DNA of 52,041 nucleotides from Pseudomonadota bacterium (GTDB taxonomy: Bacteria > Pseudomonadota > Alphaproteobacteria > Sphingomonadales > Sphingomonadaceae). Location: assembly GCA_023433305.1 (NCBI GenBank), contig JAEZCZ010000102.1, forward strand, positions 1 to 52,041, read 5' to 3'. The notes under the pieces were generated by a model that was not told the origin of the DNA, did not search any database, and worked only from the letters and a program-made list of their open reading frames with translations. The position numbers and the translations under genes are program-made. Numbering within the stretch: the stretch's first letter is position 1; each line of letters begins with the position of its first letter. This document shows, piece after piece, positions 45,075 through 52,041 of this stretch.

Positions 45075-45944
45075 ATGTCCGACGTCTACACGCCCCCCGA
45101 AGTCTGGGACTACGATCCTGCGAATGGCGGCCAGTTCGCCGGAATCAACCGGCCGACCGCAGGGGCGCGCGAGGAGCACGAGCTTCCCGTCGGCGATCAT
45201 CCGTTCCAGCTCTACTCGCTCGGGACGCCGAACGGGGTGAAGGCGACGATCATGTTCGAGGAGTTGCTGGAGGCGGGCTTTTCCGACGCCGAGTATGACG
45301 CCTGGCGGATCGAAATCTTCAATGGGCATCAGTTCTGGTCGGGCTTCGTAGAGATCAACCCGAACTCCAAGATACCGGCGCTGGTCGACCGTTCGGGCCC
45401 CGCGCCGTTCCGCGTGTTCGAGAGCGGGGCGATCCTGATGCACCTTGCCGAGAAATTCGACTACCTGCTTCCCAGGTCCAATCCGGCGCGTGCCGAAACC
45501 CTTAGCTGGCTGATGTGGCAGATGGGCAGCGCGCCCTTCATCGGCGGCGGCTTCGGGCATTTCTACGTCTACGCGCCCGAGCGCTACAAGTATCCGATCG
45601 ATCGTTACGCGATGGAAACGAAGCGGCTGTTCGATGTCGCCGACAAGCAGCTCGCGAAGACCGAATACCTCGCCGGCGCCGATTACACGATCGCCGACAT
45701 CGCTGCATACACCTGGCTCGGCAATCTTTACCACGGGGCTTATGGCGGCGCGGACAAGTTCCTCAGCCTGCACCAGTACGAGAATCTCGGGCGCTGGGTG
45801 AAGGCGATCGACGCCCGCCCTGGAGCGATCCGAGGGCGGCTCGTCAACACCCAAGCAATGCCCGAGCGGCACTCGGCGGCGGATTTCGACAGGGTCGAGG
45901 ACCGCAGCCTGTTCGAACCGGTCCGCAAGCGCGCCGACGTCTGA
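45075..45944 (+). CDS. yghU: YghU-type glutathione transferase (disulfide-bond oxidoreductase family)
   Basis: A 289-residue protein, nearly the same length as E. coli YghU. It contains DVYTPPEVWDYDPANGGQFA, NRPTAGAREEHELPVGDHPF, FNGHQFWSGFVEINPNSKIP and FESGAILMHLAEKF (glutathione-binding ESGAI). Such proteins bind two glutathiones and have disulfide-bond reductase activity. GTAGGAG precedes the ATG at 45075. It is divergent from topoisomerase IB, 88 bases apart. Confidence 0.93.
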   Translation: MSDVYTPPEVWDYDPANGGQFAGINRPTAGAREEHELPVGDHPFQLYSLGTPNGVKATIMFEELLEAGFSDAEYDAWRIEIFNGHQFWSGFVEINPNSKIPALVDRSGPAPFRVFESGAILMHLAEKFDYLLPRSNPARAETLSWLMWQMGSAPFIGGGFGHFYVYAPERYKYPIDRYAMETKRLFDVADKQLAKTEYLAGADYTIADIAAYTWLGNLYHGAYGGADKFLSLHQYENLGRWVKAIDARPGAIRGRLVNTQAMPERHSAADFDRVEDRSLFEPVRKRADV

Positions 45945-45960
45945 GCGCGAGGCACGCCGT

Positions 45961-45985
45961 GGACCGAATCGGCCCGTCATGCGTT
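45961..45985 (+). promoter_or_regulatory. EcfG-type promoter of the PRC-barrel gene
   Basis: GGACC (45961-45965), 16 bases, then CGTT (45982-45985); one mismatch to GGAAC-N16-CGTT. It lies 53 bases upstream of the ATG at 46039. Confidence 0.6.
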
Positions 45986-46038
45986 GGTTTGCTGCGGTGG
46001 GGTCCGCACTCTCCGGCTCCACCGGTAGGGAGACCGCC

Positions 46039-46437
46039 ATGGACCAGACGACAAGCGACACCGTTCGCGACCTTCATCATCCGCTAATCCTGTCGAGCCG
46101 CGTCATCGGCACGCCGGTAATCGACCGGGACGGCAAGAAGCTCGGCCATGTCGAGGACTTGTCGATCGAGAAGACGAGCGGAAAGACGGTCTACGCCATC
46201 TTGGCATCCGGCGGCTTTCTCGGACTCGGCGAGAAGCTTCACCCGGTACCGTGGCTGCTGCTCGATTACGACGTTAGCGAGGAGGCCTATCGGTTGCCGC
46301 TCGATTCCGCGGCAGTGAAAGATGCGCCGAGCTACGGACCATCGGAGATTCGCATGCTCGGCGGGTCGGACCACCGCATCTACGGCGACACGATCTACGG
46401 CTATTATGGAACGTACGGGGCCGTGCCCTATTGGTGA
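46039..46437 (+). CDS. PRC-barrel domain protein
   Basis: A 132-residue protein whose first 90 residues form a PRC-barrel (LILSSRVIGTPVIDRDGKKL, GHVEDLSIEKTSGKTVYAIL, HPVPWLLLDYDVSEEAYRLP). The tail is rich in Tyr/Gly. PRC-barrel proteins of this size are frequent among stress-induced genes of alphaproteobacteria; their molecular role is unclear. GGAG precedes the ATG; a longer frame from 45979 overlaps the promoter and is rejected. Confidence 0.88.
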   Translation: MDQTTSDTVRDLHHPLILSSRVIGTPVIDRDGKKLGHVEDLSIEKTSGKTVYAILASGGFLGLGEKLHPVPWLLLDYDVSEEAYRLPLDSAAVKDAPSYGPSEIRMLGGSDHRIYGDTIYGYYGTYGAVPYW

Positions 46438-46540
46438 GGCCGGTCTGGCGCGGGCCTAGGCCCGAATCGAAACATCCCGGTGAACCGGCAAATCCCGCCC
46501 TTCCCTTCGGCGAAGCGGCCGCTATATCGGCGCGCGTTGC

Positions 46541-46615
46541 TGGGGCGTAGCCAAGCGGTAAGGCACCGGTTTTTGGTACCGGCATGCGCAGGTTCGAATC
46601 CTGCCGCCCCAGCCA
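46541..46615 (+). tRNA. tRNA-Gln (anticodon TTG), CCA encoded
   Basis: Acceptor arms TGGGGCG (46541-46547) and CGCCCCA (46605-46611) pair fully. The anticodon stem-loop CCGGT-TTTTGGT-ACCGG places TTG at 34-36; the T-arm CAGGTTCGAATCCTG is canonical. G is the discriminator, followed by CCA at 46613-46615. An integrase gene follows 100 bases downstream, so the 3' end is the likely integration site. Confidence 0.95.
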
Positions 46616-46714
46616 AAACTCACCTAAGATACTGATTTTACTGACTTCACCTCGTGAAGCCTCGACTCGTTGTGCATGTGATTGTGCCAACGCCGGGGCA
46701 GGAGAAGTCGGCGC

Positions 46715-48631
46715 ATGGCGTCCATCCAACACGTCTACCGGCGCGGCCACACTTTTTGGTGGCGGCGAGTTCTTCGTTTGTTCAACGGCCAGATCTTTGA
46801 TATTCGTATTTCCCTAAGAACCGCTGATCGACAACGCGCCCGGGAGGTCGGCGCCGTTCTGACGGCGGCCTCGGAGGGTGTGAAGATGTTGTTGGAAGAG
46901 CAGGTAACCCGTAGGGCGGATGAACGGCCAAGCGAAGCCGAACTTCAGGCGATCGCCAAAGCCGAGTTCGAGAACCAGCGGGCGCGCTACTGCGACCAGC
47001 AGCGGGAGCATCCCCAGCACCGGATGATGCATGGCACCGCTAACGCGGCCTATGCCGACTACTACCAGCGCATGATCGACACCGGCGGCCGGCCTCACCT
47101 TGCAGATGGCGAGGAGGCTATGCTCCTGGCGAGCGGCTATTCGGAGGAACGGCTTGAACGCCTCAAAGTCCTCATTGAGCTTCATGAGGGGCAGCCAGCG
47201 GTCAAACCGAACACGGCCATCTTCCACCTCCGACAGCTCGGCTTCGAGCCAAACCGGCAGCTCGTTGGTATGGTGACGCGAGCGCTCTACCCTGCTTATC
47301 GAGATGCGGCCCTAGCCGCCCAAGAGCAGCTCGATGAAATGAGCGGCCGCAAGCATGGACCTCATACCGAGAAGAGCGAAGCTTCGCCCCAACCGGCGAC
47401 AGCGTGGGCCACAGCCGCGGAATCTCAACCAACCGTCTTAGACGAGAGCACCAACCCGACATTCAGCGAACTGTGTCGGCAAGCGGCTGATAGCAAGGAG
47501 CTGGATGGCGAATGGTCTTCGAAGACCGCTCGGCAGCGGCGCGCGCTCGGCTTGCTGTTCGAGTTGCTGGTCGGCCCTCGTCGGGTGGCGGAGATCACTC
47601 AGGCTGACCTCTCCACCTTCAAGAACAAGCGCCGGCTCATTACCGAGAAGCTCAGCCCGGCATCGGAGAAGGAGCGAAAGCGGATTCTCGAGCTCGCTGG
47701 ACGTAGTCTAACGCCAAAGGAGCTGAAGGAGCTCGAGGGCGGCCCACACGCGAAAACGATGAACCGGGATTTGACCGGCTTGTCCGCAGTCTTCCAATGG
47801 GGAACGGATAACGGAAAGGCCGTGCCCCCGCTTCGACCGAGCGCCCTGCGGGTGAAGCTGCCGAAGGACACTCGAGCGCGCGACGATCGGCCGCCGACCA
47901 GCGAAGCTGATCTCAAGCTTCTCTTCGCGCTACCCATCTTCACGGGCTCTCTGCCGCACCATGGCGGGAAAGGGCTGCGCGTGTTGAACTGCCGCTTCAC
48001 GCTTGGCGAAGCCATCGTCCACGATGCATTCTACTGGGTTCCATTGCTCGTGAGGTATCAAGGGGCTCGCCGGGAAGAAATCTGCAAGCTTCGGCCGCAG
48101 GATTTCCATTTTGATGGTCCCATTCCGTACATGCGGGTGGATTTCACGGCAACCGGTCGGATCAAGAACGCGCAGTCGAAGCGCAACCTCCCCCTTCATC
48201 CCGAGCTGCTCCGCCTGGGCATCATCGAGTTTGTCCAGGAAGCGGCCACGCGAGGCTACGAGGTTCTTTTTCCGGAGCTTACGCCGACCAACCAAGTCGA
48301 GAGCTATGGGGACCAGTTCTACGATCTTTGTTGGGTTCACATGCGGAGGCGAGGCGGCCTGACCCCAGAGGCGGACATCCATGGGATACGCCACACCTTC
48401 AACTCGGATCTAAAGCAGAAGCGTGTGTCGAAGGAATTTCGGCGCGATATGTTAGGCCATGGTGGAGAGGGACAAACGGACGAACGATACAGCACCGCGG
48501 CCGAACTCCTGATCATGCTGGAGGAGATGAACAAGCTGCCCGTTCTGACGGGGAGCCTTCAGAAGGCATCGCTGAATATGCCGCCGAAAGTTATAGTTCG
48601 GCCCAACCCCAACATGAAGAGAAAGCGCTAA
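46715..48631 (+). CDS. Tyrosine recombinase/integrase with long N-terminal region
   Basis: A 638-residue integrase. The catalytic domain is in the last 250 residues: Arg in RYQGARREEICKLRPQDF, a Lys-containing beta strand near NAQSKRNLPLHPEL, HGIRH (556-560), LGHGG (His582) and the nucleophile Tyr592 in DERYSTA. The N-terminal 270 residues are long and unusual, starting IQHVYRRGHTFWWRR (a DUF6538-like start) and continuing with helical segments. AGGAG precedes the ATG at 46715. It would integrate the element at tRNA-Gln. Confidence 0.9.
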   Translation: MASIQHVYRRGHTFWWRRVLRLFNGQIFDIRISLRTADRQRAREVGAVLTAASEGVKMLLEEQVTRRADERPSEAELQAIAKAEFENQRARYCDQQREHPQHRMMHGTANAAYADYYQRMIDTGGRPHLADGEEAMLLASGYSEERLERLKVLIELHEGQPAVKPNTAIFHLRQLGFEPNRQLVGMVTRALYPAYRDAALAAQEQLDEMSGRKHGPHTEKSEASPQPATAWATAAESQPTVLDESTNPTFSELCRQAADSKELDGEWSSKTARQRRALGLLFELLVGPRRVAEITQADLSTFKNKRRLITEKLSPASEKERKRILELAGRSLTPKELKELEGGPHAKTMNRDLTGLSAVFQWGTDNGKAVPPLRPSALRVKLPKDTRARDDRPPTSEADLKLLFALPIFTGSLPHHGGKGLRVLNCRFTLGEAIVHDAFYWVPLLVRYQGARREEICKLRPQDFHFDGPIPYMRVDFTATGRIKNAQSKRNLPLHPELLRLGIIEFVQEAATRGYEVLFPELTPTNQVESYGDQFYDLCWVHMRRRGGLTPEADIHGIRHTFNSDLKQKRVSKEFRRDMLGHGGEGQTDERYSTAAELLIMLEEMNKLPVLTGSLQKASLNMPPKVIVRPNPNMKRKR

Positions 48632-48643
48632 GGATAACCCGCG

Positions 48644-49420
48644 ATGTCGCTTTCTGTAGTTGTGGAACAGGCGGGCTGGAACTCAACCGCTGCCGCACCT
48701 CTTCGCCATATGCAAAGTTTGCCGCCTAGGTTTCGCGCGGGCGTTGCCGATCGCGAGTTTGTCTGCGACTCTGATACTGGGAACCACATCATTCGCCTGG
48801 GCAGAGACGGTGATCTTGAATTCATTTGGAACGGCGACGGAAGCGCAGAGCAAAACTATCGATATCTGTTTGGTTATCGGGGATGGCCTTCATTTTCCTC
48901 GATTCGCCGAGCATTTGCAGAGCTGAGTGAGCGTTTACACTCCGCTTATCTCTCGAAAGAAGAGATCGTCGACACCTCCGATTTTTCTGCTGAGATGCAA
49001 CGCCTCGCGACCAAGGTGGCTCTTGTTGATGAGGATGAAATAGTGGAGCCCACCCCGGCTCAATGGCTCGCGGTAGAGGTTATGTTGGACGCTCGGGGTC
49101 GAGGAAAGGGCGATTGGTTTTTGAGCCTTGGCGAACCCCTAGCTATCGGTCGTTACGACGGTATGTATTTTGGCCAGAACGTTGCATGTGTTGCAGACAG
49201 CTTACCGTATCCGCTCGACAGCTTGATCCCCACCTATGAGATCGTTCGTGACGAGGAGGACGGCGTGAGTATGTTGGGCGTTCAACCAGCGTTGTTGCGG
49301 ATCGACGAGCCTCGACCCCACGTAATCGATGAAATGAAGGCGCTGCAGAGACTATCCGACGAGGCGAAGGCCACACTCTGGGACTTTGCGACAAAGGATA
49401 AGGGATGGACGCGAGGGTAG
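48644..49420 (+). CDS. Hypothetical protein downstream of the integrase
   Basis: A 258-residue protein starting 12 bases after the integrase stop codon, so probably co-transcribed. No signal peptide or membrane helix. Recognisable traits: acidic composition, LGRDGDLEFIWNGDGSAEQN near residue 55, a Trp-rich middle (WLAVEVMLDARGRGKGDWFL) and a C-terminus DEAKATLWDFATKDKGWTRG. Codon choice is less GC-biased than in the chromosomal genes. I recognise no family. Confidence 0.75.
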   Translation: MSLSVVVEQAGWNSTAAAPLRHMQSLPPRFRAGVADREFVCDSDTGNHIIRLGRDGDLEFIWNGDGSAEQNYRYLFGYRGWPSFSSIRRAFAELSERLHSAYLSKEEIVDTSDFSAEMQRLATKVALVDEDEIVEPTPAQWLAVEVMLDARGRGKGDWFLSLGEPLAIGRYDGMYFGQNVACVADSLPYPLDSLIPTYEIVRDEEDGVSMLGVQPALLRIDEPRPHVIDEMKALQRLSDEAKATLWDFATKDKGWTRG

Positions 49421-49728
49421 CGACGGTGCGCTAAGAAGACATAGCTGAGAGCCGCTTCGAGCTTGAACCAGGCGTTCGTGCTCAGCCGCTTAGTTGGTTC
49501 TTCGGTATCGTTCCCGGCGAATCCTACCCCCGGAAGCTCACCATTCCGCACGAAGGCTCAGCAGTCCGGGGCGAGAAGCGTTAAGCGACGCGCCCGTTAC
49601 CGCCGTGCAGCGGGTCATGGTGGACCGCCGCGTACACGTGACCTTGTAAAGAAGCTGCTCAGTCCGACCGACCTGGCGAACCAAGGCATCTCGGTGGCAA
49701 GGTTAAGAACGTGAGAACCAACCCGTCG
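49421..49728. other. Intergenic region inside the mobile element
   Basis: No gene or RNA is supported. A frame at 49463-49714 has no Shine-Dalgarno sequence and a composition unlike its neighbours. Confidence 0.45.
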
Positions 49729-50601
49729 TCAGGTTCGTCTCGTCAAGCCATCCAGAACGCTGCCGCGATCTTGCTGAGCCTCGGGGTGTGCGGTCTCCTG
49801 CATCGCGCTCTTGGAACGAGGGCGCCGCCCACTTCTTGTCCACTCGCCCCGTCTCGGCTCGAACCGCTTAACTACATTCTGAAGAGCGGTGCGGAGGGCC
49901 CGCTCAAACTCCGGGTGCCCTGAAAAGTGATCAAGCACGGCAAGCATGGCGTCGGTCTCCTCCTTGCGCAGATCCCGGTACTCCTCGATCGCCCGCTGCC
50001 TCTCGTGCTCATCCAGTGCATGGCGCGTTAGATACTCCGCTTCTTCGTCCGAGAGATGGGCGGACAGTGCGCGCATGATGGTCCACGCCGGCCCCATCGC
50101 AAAGGTGGGAGCCATAATGCCGATTAGCTGGTCGATGATGAGCCAGTGGAGCGCCGCGCTATCGTGCGCCTTCAGGTAAGCGAGATGCCGTTCTTCGGCT
50201 TCCAATTCCTCGCGCAGCCGTTCGATCTTCTTCTCCTGCTTCGTCACGCGCGGTGTCGTTCGCAGGAGCGTCGCTGAAGGCCATTCCGTTGCGAGCCCGA
50301 CCTTCTTCAGAGGCCGTTCTGGGAAAGGGCTTTTCCCGCCTCGAAGCCACGTCGACCAAGCAGCTGCGTCAACGCCCTTTGGACAAATCTCGACGATCAA
50401 CTGCTCGAGCAGATTCCGTCGGTCCGGTGCCTCTCTGATGGCCAATTGAAACCGCGCGTCCGGTGACAGTTCACCGGTCGCAGTTAGCGCCCGTTCGTAC
50501 AAATGGCGGGCGATGGATTTGAGCGCTTCGGTGGCGTCAGCTTCTTGTGGCGAACTGGCTTGGGGGTTCTCGTCCCTCGCCGCTCCGGAATTCGTTGGCA
50601 T
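49729..50601 (-). CDS. Hypothetical protein with a coiled coil, in the mobile element
   Basis: A 290-residue protein from the ATG at 50601, with GCAGGAAG upstream. The middle carries a coiled-coil (TKQEKKIERLREELEAEERH), followed by a mostly helical region (LIIDQLIGIMAPTFAMGPAW, HLSDEEAEYLTRHALDEHER). The N-terminal 80 residues include ALKSIARHLYERALTATGEL. No family recognised. The open frame extends upstream to 51090, but that part runs through the structured repeats and is not likely translated. Its leader has several hairpins. Confidence 0.75.
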   Translation of the reverse strand: MPTNSGAARDENPQASSPQEADATEALKSIARHLYERALTATGELSPDARFQLAIREAPDRRNLLEQLIVEICPKGVDAAAWSTWLRGGKSPFPERPLKKVGLATEWPSATLLRTTPRVTKQEKKIERLREELEAEERHLAYLKAHDSAALHWLIIDQLIGIMAPTFAMGPAWTIMRALSAHLSDEEAEYLTRHALDEHERQRAIEEYRDLRKEETDAMLAVLDHFSGHPEFERALRTALQNVVKRFEPRRGEWTRSGRRPRSKSAMQETAHPEAQQDRGSVLDGLTRRT

Positions 50602-50623
50602 GCAATATTCTTCCTGCTGTGCG

Positions 50624-50690
50624 GGCACCAATGGGTGCCGTACGGCCGGCCCGATAACGGGCAATAAAGAAACCCCCACGGGGTCACCCG
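50624..50690 (-). promoter_or_regulatory. Structured leader of the coiled-coil protein gene
   Basis: On the minus strand, upstream of the ATG at 50601: ACCC-CGTGG-GGGT followed by TTTCTTTATT (terminator-like, near 50663-50685), GCCCG-TTAT-CGGGC (50649-50662), the palindrome GCCGTACGGC (50637-50646) and GGCACC-CATT-GGTGCC (50624-50639). The last two overlap and exclude each other. An attenuator-type control is possible. Confidence 0.5.
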
Positions 50691-50725
50691 CGCTCATGCA
50701 GACTTTGCCGTGCCGTTCGGCAGAA

Positions 50726-50937
50726 TCTTGTGGTCCCGTGACAGCGGTTTTCGACCGCCAATCACCACAAGAAGGAGGCCAAAATCTCACGATTTTTGCG
50801 AAATGGGCCACACGGAAGCAGGGAACTGTGTGGCTGTCTGACTTAGGCGCAATACCGTTAAAGTGTGGAGCCCACTTTAACAGGCGTTTTCGGCCATCCG
50901 AGATGGTCCTCCACGCCCTATGCGCTCTCCGAGGGGG
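50726..50937. repeat. Structured tandem repeat, copy A
   Basis: Four hairpins in order: outer stem TCTTGTGGT (50726-50734)/ACCACAAGA (50764-50772) enclosing GCGGT/ACCGC (50744-50748, 50754-50758); AAAATC/GATTTT (50781-50786, 50791-50796); GCCACAC/GTGTGGC (50807-50813, 50828-50834); GTTAAAGTG/CACTTTAAC (50857-50865, 50873-50881). The unit ends in TGCGCTCTCCGAGGG. It repeats at 50963-51175 in the same orientation. No protein function is evident. Confidence 0.85.
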
Positions 50938-50962
50938 AAGGCTCGCAGATCGTGACTGCCGA

Positions 50963-51175
50963 TTTGTGTGGTTCCGTGACGCCGGTTTCTGACCGCCAAT
51001 CACCACACAAAACAGGCCAAAATCGCGAGATTTTTGGGAAATGAGCCACACGGAAGCACCGAATCGTGTGGCAGTCTGAGTTAGGCGCAATACCTCTAAA
51101 GTGGCCAGCCACTTTAGAGCGGGCTTCTTCTGCCATTTCCCCTGAGCCTCGGGCCCTTATGCGCTCTCCGAGGGT
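50963..51175. repeat. Structured tandem repeat, copy B
   Basis: The same four hairpins as copy A, with changed but still pairing bases: TTTGTGTGGT (50963-50972)/ACCACACAAA (51002-51011); AAAATC-GCGA-GATTTT (51019-51034); GCCACACG/CGTGTGGC (51045-51052, 51065-51072); CTCTAAAGTGG (51094-51104)/CCACTTTAGAG (51109-51119). The linker TTAGGCGCAATAC and the end TGCGCTCTCCGAGGG are kept. The period is about 238 bases. Confidence 0.85.
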
Positions 51176-51237
51176 GGCGCGTTCCAACTCACCCCAGGCG
51201 AATTGTCCCGCTTCGACGATCGCACGTCGGGGCCTCT

Positions 51238-51380
51238 GAACGGGCTTCGACCCGTTCGCCGGCAGGCAAAGATACGCTGGCGGAGCCAGCGCGGAGACAA
51301 TGCTTTGAAGGGGATCAGTGGCTGACGCCGAAAGGTGAAAGATCACTGATGCGCCCGGACCTGCAGCCGGCCGGGCGCAG
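51238..51380 (+). promoter_or_regulatory. Hairpin series upstream of the gene at 51398
   Basis: Consecutive inverted repeats: GAACGGG-CTTCGA-CCCGTTC near 51238-51257, CGCTGGC-GGA-GCCAGCG near 51273-51289, ATCAGTG/CACTGAT near 51315-51350 enclosing CGCC-GAAA-GGTG with a GNRA tetraloop, and CGCCCGG/CCGGGCG near 51352-51376. They would form a leader RNA of the downstream gene. No known riboswitch class was recognised. Confidence 0.5.
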
Positions 51381-51397
51381 CCTCGAAAGCTTATCCC

Positions 51398-51904
51398 ATG
51401 AAGTACCCGAACGAAGAATACCGCGCCCGCGTGGGCGGGGCGCTGAAGGCCGCCCAGAACCTGTCGATGCGCGCCTGCTACCGTACGTATCCGGAACCGG
51501 CGATCTCGCCGCCGGAGCTGCGTGAGGCTCTCAACGTGCCGGCCGAGAACCTTTTCCTGCTGCCCTGGAGCGGCGCCCATCCGCATCGGATCGAACAGGC
51601 GGTGCGCGAGCTGCGCTGCTCGCTGCTGATCATCGAGCCGGGCTCGACGATGGACGGCTCGCCGATGTTCTACTTCACGCTGCTGCGCTGCGCCGGAGGC
51701 CAGGTCCGCTGGCACCGCGCGCTCAGGCTGTGGACCGACCTCGACGGCGATCTCTTCCTCGTGCCCGATCCGGAAGATCCTGAAGCCGAGCCGGACTGCT
51801 TCGAGCTCAAGTGCGGCGTGCGCCCGCACGACAAACCGTGGAGCGGCGTGGACGACCTCGCGTTCGGCCTGCGCCAGGCCGACGCGATCCTGCTCGCGCC
51901 GTGA
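51398..51904 (+). CDS. Hypothetical protein, C-terminal part acidic
   Basis: A 168-residue protein starting MKYPNEEYRARVGGALKAAQ. Motifs: YPEPAISPPELREALNVPAE, RELRCSLLIIEPGSTMDGSP and DLFLVPDPEDPEAEPDCFEL. No signal peptide or membrane helix. The start has no strong Shine-Dalgarno sequence, but the ATG is the first after the hairpin series. Codon bias is chromosome-like (high GC at third positions). I recognise no family. Confidence 0.7.
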   Translation: MKYPNEEYRARVGGALKAAQNLSMRACYRTYPEPAISPPELREALNVPAENLFLLPWSGAHPHRIEQAVRELRCSLLIIEPGSTMDGSPMFYFTLLRCAGGQVRWHRALRLWTDLDGDLFLVPDPEDPEAEPDCFELKCGVRPHDKPWSGVDDLAFGLRQADAILLAP

Positions 51905-52041
51905 ACACAGGTTCGGTGCGGCGAGGCCGCGCCGCGTGCCCCCAGAAGCAATGAAGTGGGCCCCTGGTCCGGGCAGGTGGATGAAAGAGTCCAACGAAGC
52001 CGCGCGCGGACCGCACCTCAAACCAACGGAAGAGTACGAGT

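Larger units (their letters stand above)
46613..52041. mobile_element. Left part of a tRNA-Gln-integrated element
   Basis: A tyrosine recombinase lies directly downstream of the tRNA-Gln 3' end in the orientation usual for integrative islands, followed by genes of unknown function and structured repeats. I find no second copy of the tRNA 3' end (GGTTCGAATCCTGCCGCC) up to the window edge, so the right attachment site, if any, lies outside. The end given is the window edge, not the element border. Confidence 0.65.

Noticed and set aside
50602..51090. N-terminal extension of the coiled-coil protein through the structured repeats
   Set aside because: The strong Shine-Dalgarno sequence at 50601 and the compensatory changes in the repeats fit a non-coding leader better.
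50726..51175. CRISPR array
   Set aside because: Only two units of more than 200 bp, with no short repeats, spacers or cas genes.
50918..52021. Minus-strand open frame of 367 codons
   Set aside because: It runs through repeat copy B and antisense to the gene at 51398; its composition is that of a shadow frame.

Overview
The window is a high-GC alphaproteobacterial chromosome segment, most likely from the order Sphingomonadales. The evidence is the ribosomal proteins (S5 with an Arg/Gly-rich N-terminal extension, L3 with a long acidic C-terminal tail), HWE-family histidine kinase signalling, GGAAC-N16-CGTT (EcfG-type) promoter motifs, and GGATCCCGG..CCGGGATGAC intergenic hairpin repeats. This placement is inference, because no search was run.

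Layout. (1) 1-3640: the 5' part of a prolyl oligopeptidase gene, two small hypothetical genes, dispersed repeats, and a polytopic membrane protein gene. The membrane gene lies between the real 3' end of rplQ and a second, degenerate copy of that 3' end. (2) 3691-16620: rplQ (L17) is separated from rpoA by about 12.5 kb of foreign or accessory genes. These are an isolated small/large terminase pair under a good sigma70 promoter, a LuxR-type regulator with an unknown partner protein, a DUF411 lipoprotein, a TonB receptor/membrane protein/PepSY iron-uptake operon with a Fur-box-like palindrome, and a small defence cluster (Mrr-type nuclease, HNH endonuclease, frameshifted DUF3800 gene). (3) 16625-35649, all on the minus strand: the str-S10-spc-alpha superoperon in the order rpsL-rpsG-fusA-tuf-rpsJ-rplC-rplD-rplW-rplB-rpsS-rplV-rpsC-rplP-rpmC-rpsQ-rplN-rplX-rplE-rpsN-rpsH-rplF-rplR-rpsE-rpmD-rplO-secY-adk-rpsM-rpsK-rpoA, ending in stacked terminators instead of continuing into rplQ.

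(4) 36062-46437: housekeeping and stress genes. They are an SLC13-like transporter divergent from a LysR regulator, a GNAT acetyltransferase, a GMC oxidoreductase, a glutathionyl-hydroquinone reductase, an HWE histidine kinase convergent with a single-domain response regulator, a poxvirus-type topoisomerase IB, a YghU-type glutathione transferase and a PRC-barrel protein. Topoisomerase IB and the PRC-barrel gene carry recognisable EcfG-type promoters, and the response regulator carries a weaker candidate. This fits a general-stress-response neighbourhood.

(5) 46541-52041: a tRNA-Gln(TTG) gene followed by a tyrosine recombinase and genes of unknown function. This is the left end of an integrative element whose right end lies outside the window. 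Inside it, 50726-51175 holds two tandem copies of an element of about 210 bp with four hairpins. At four stem positions the two copies differ by paired, compensatory changes. That is the strongest candidate here for an undescribed structured RNA or DNA element.
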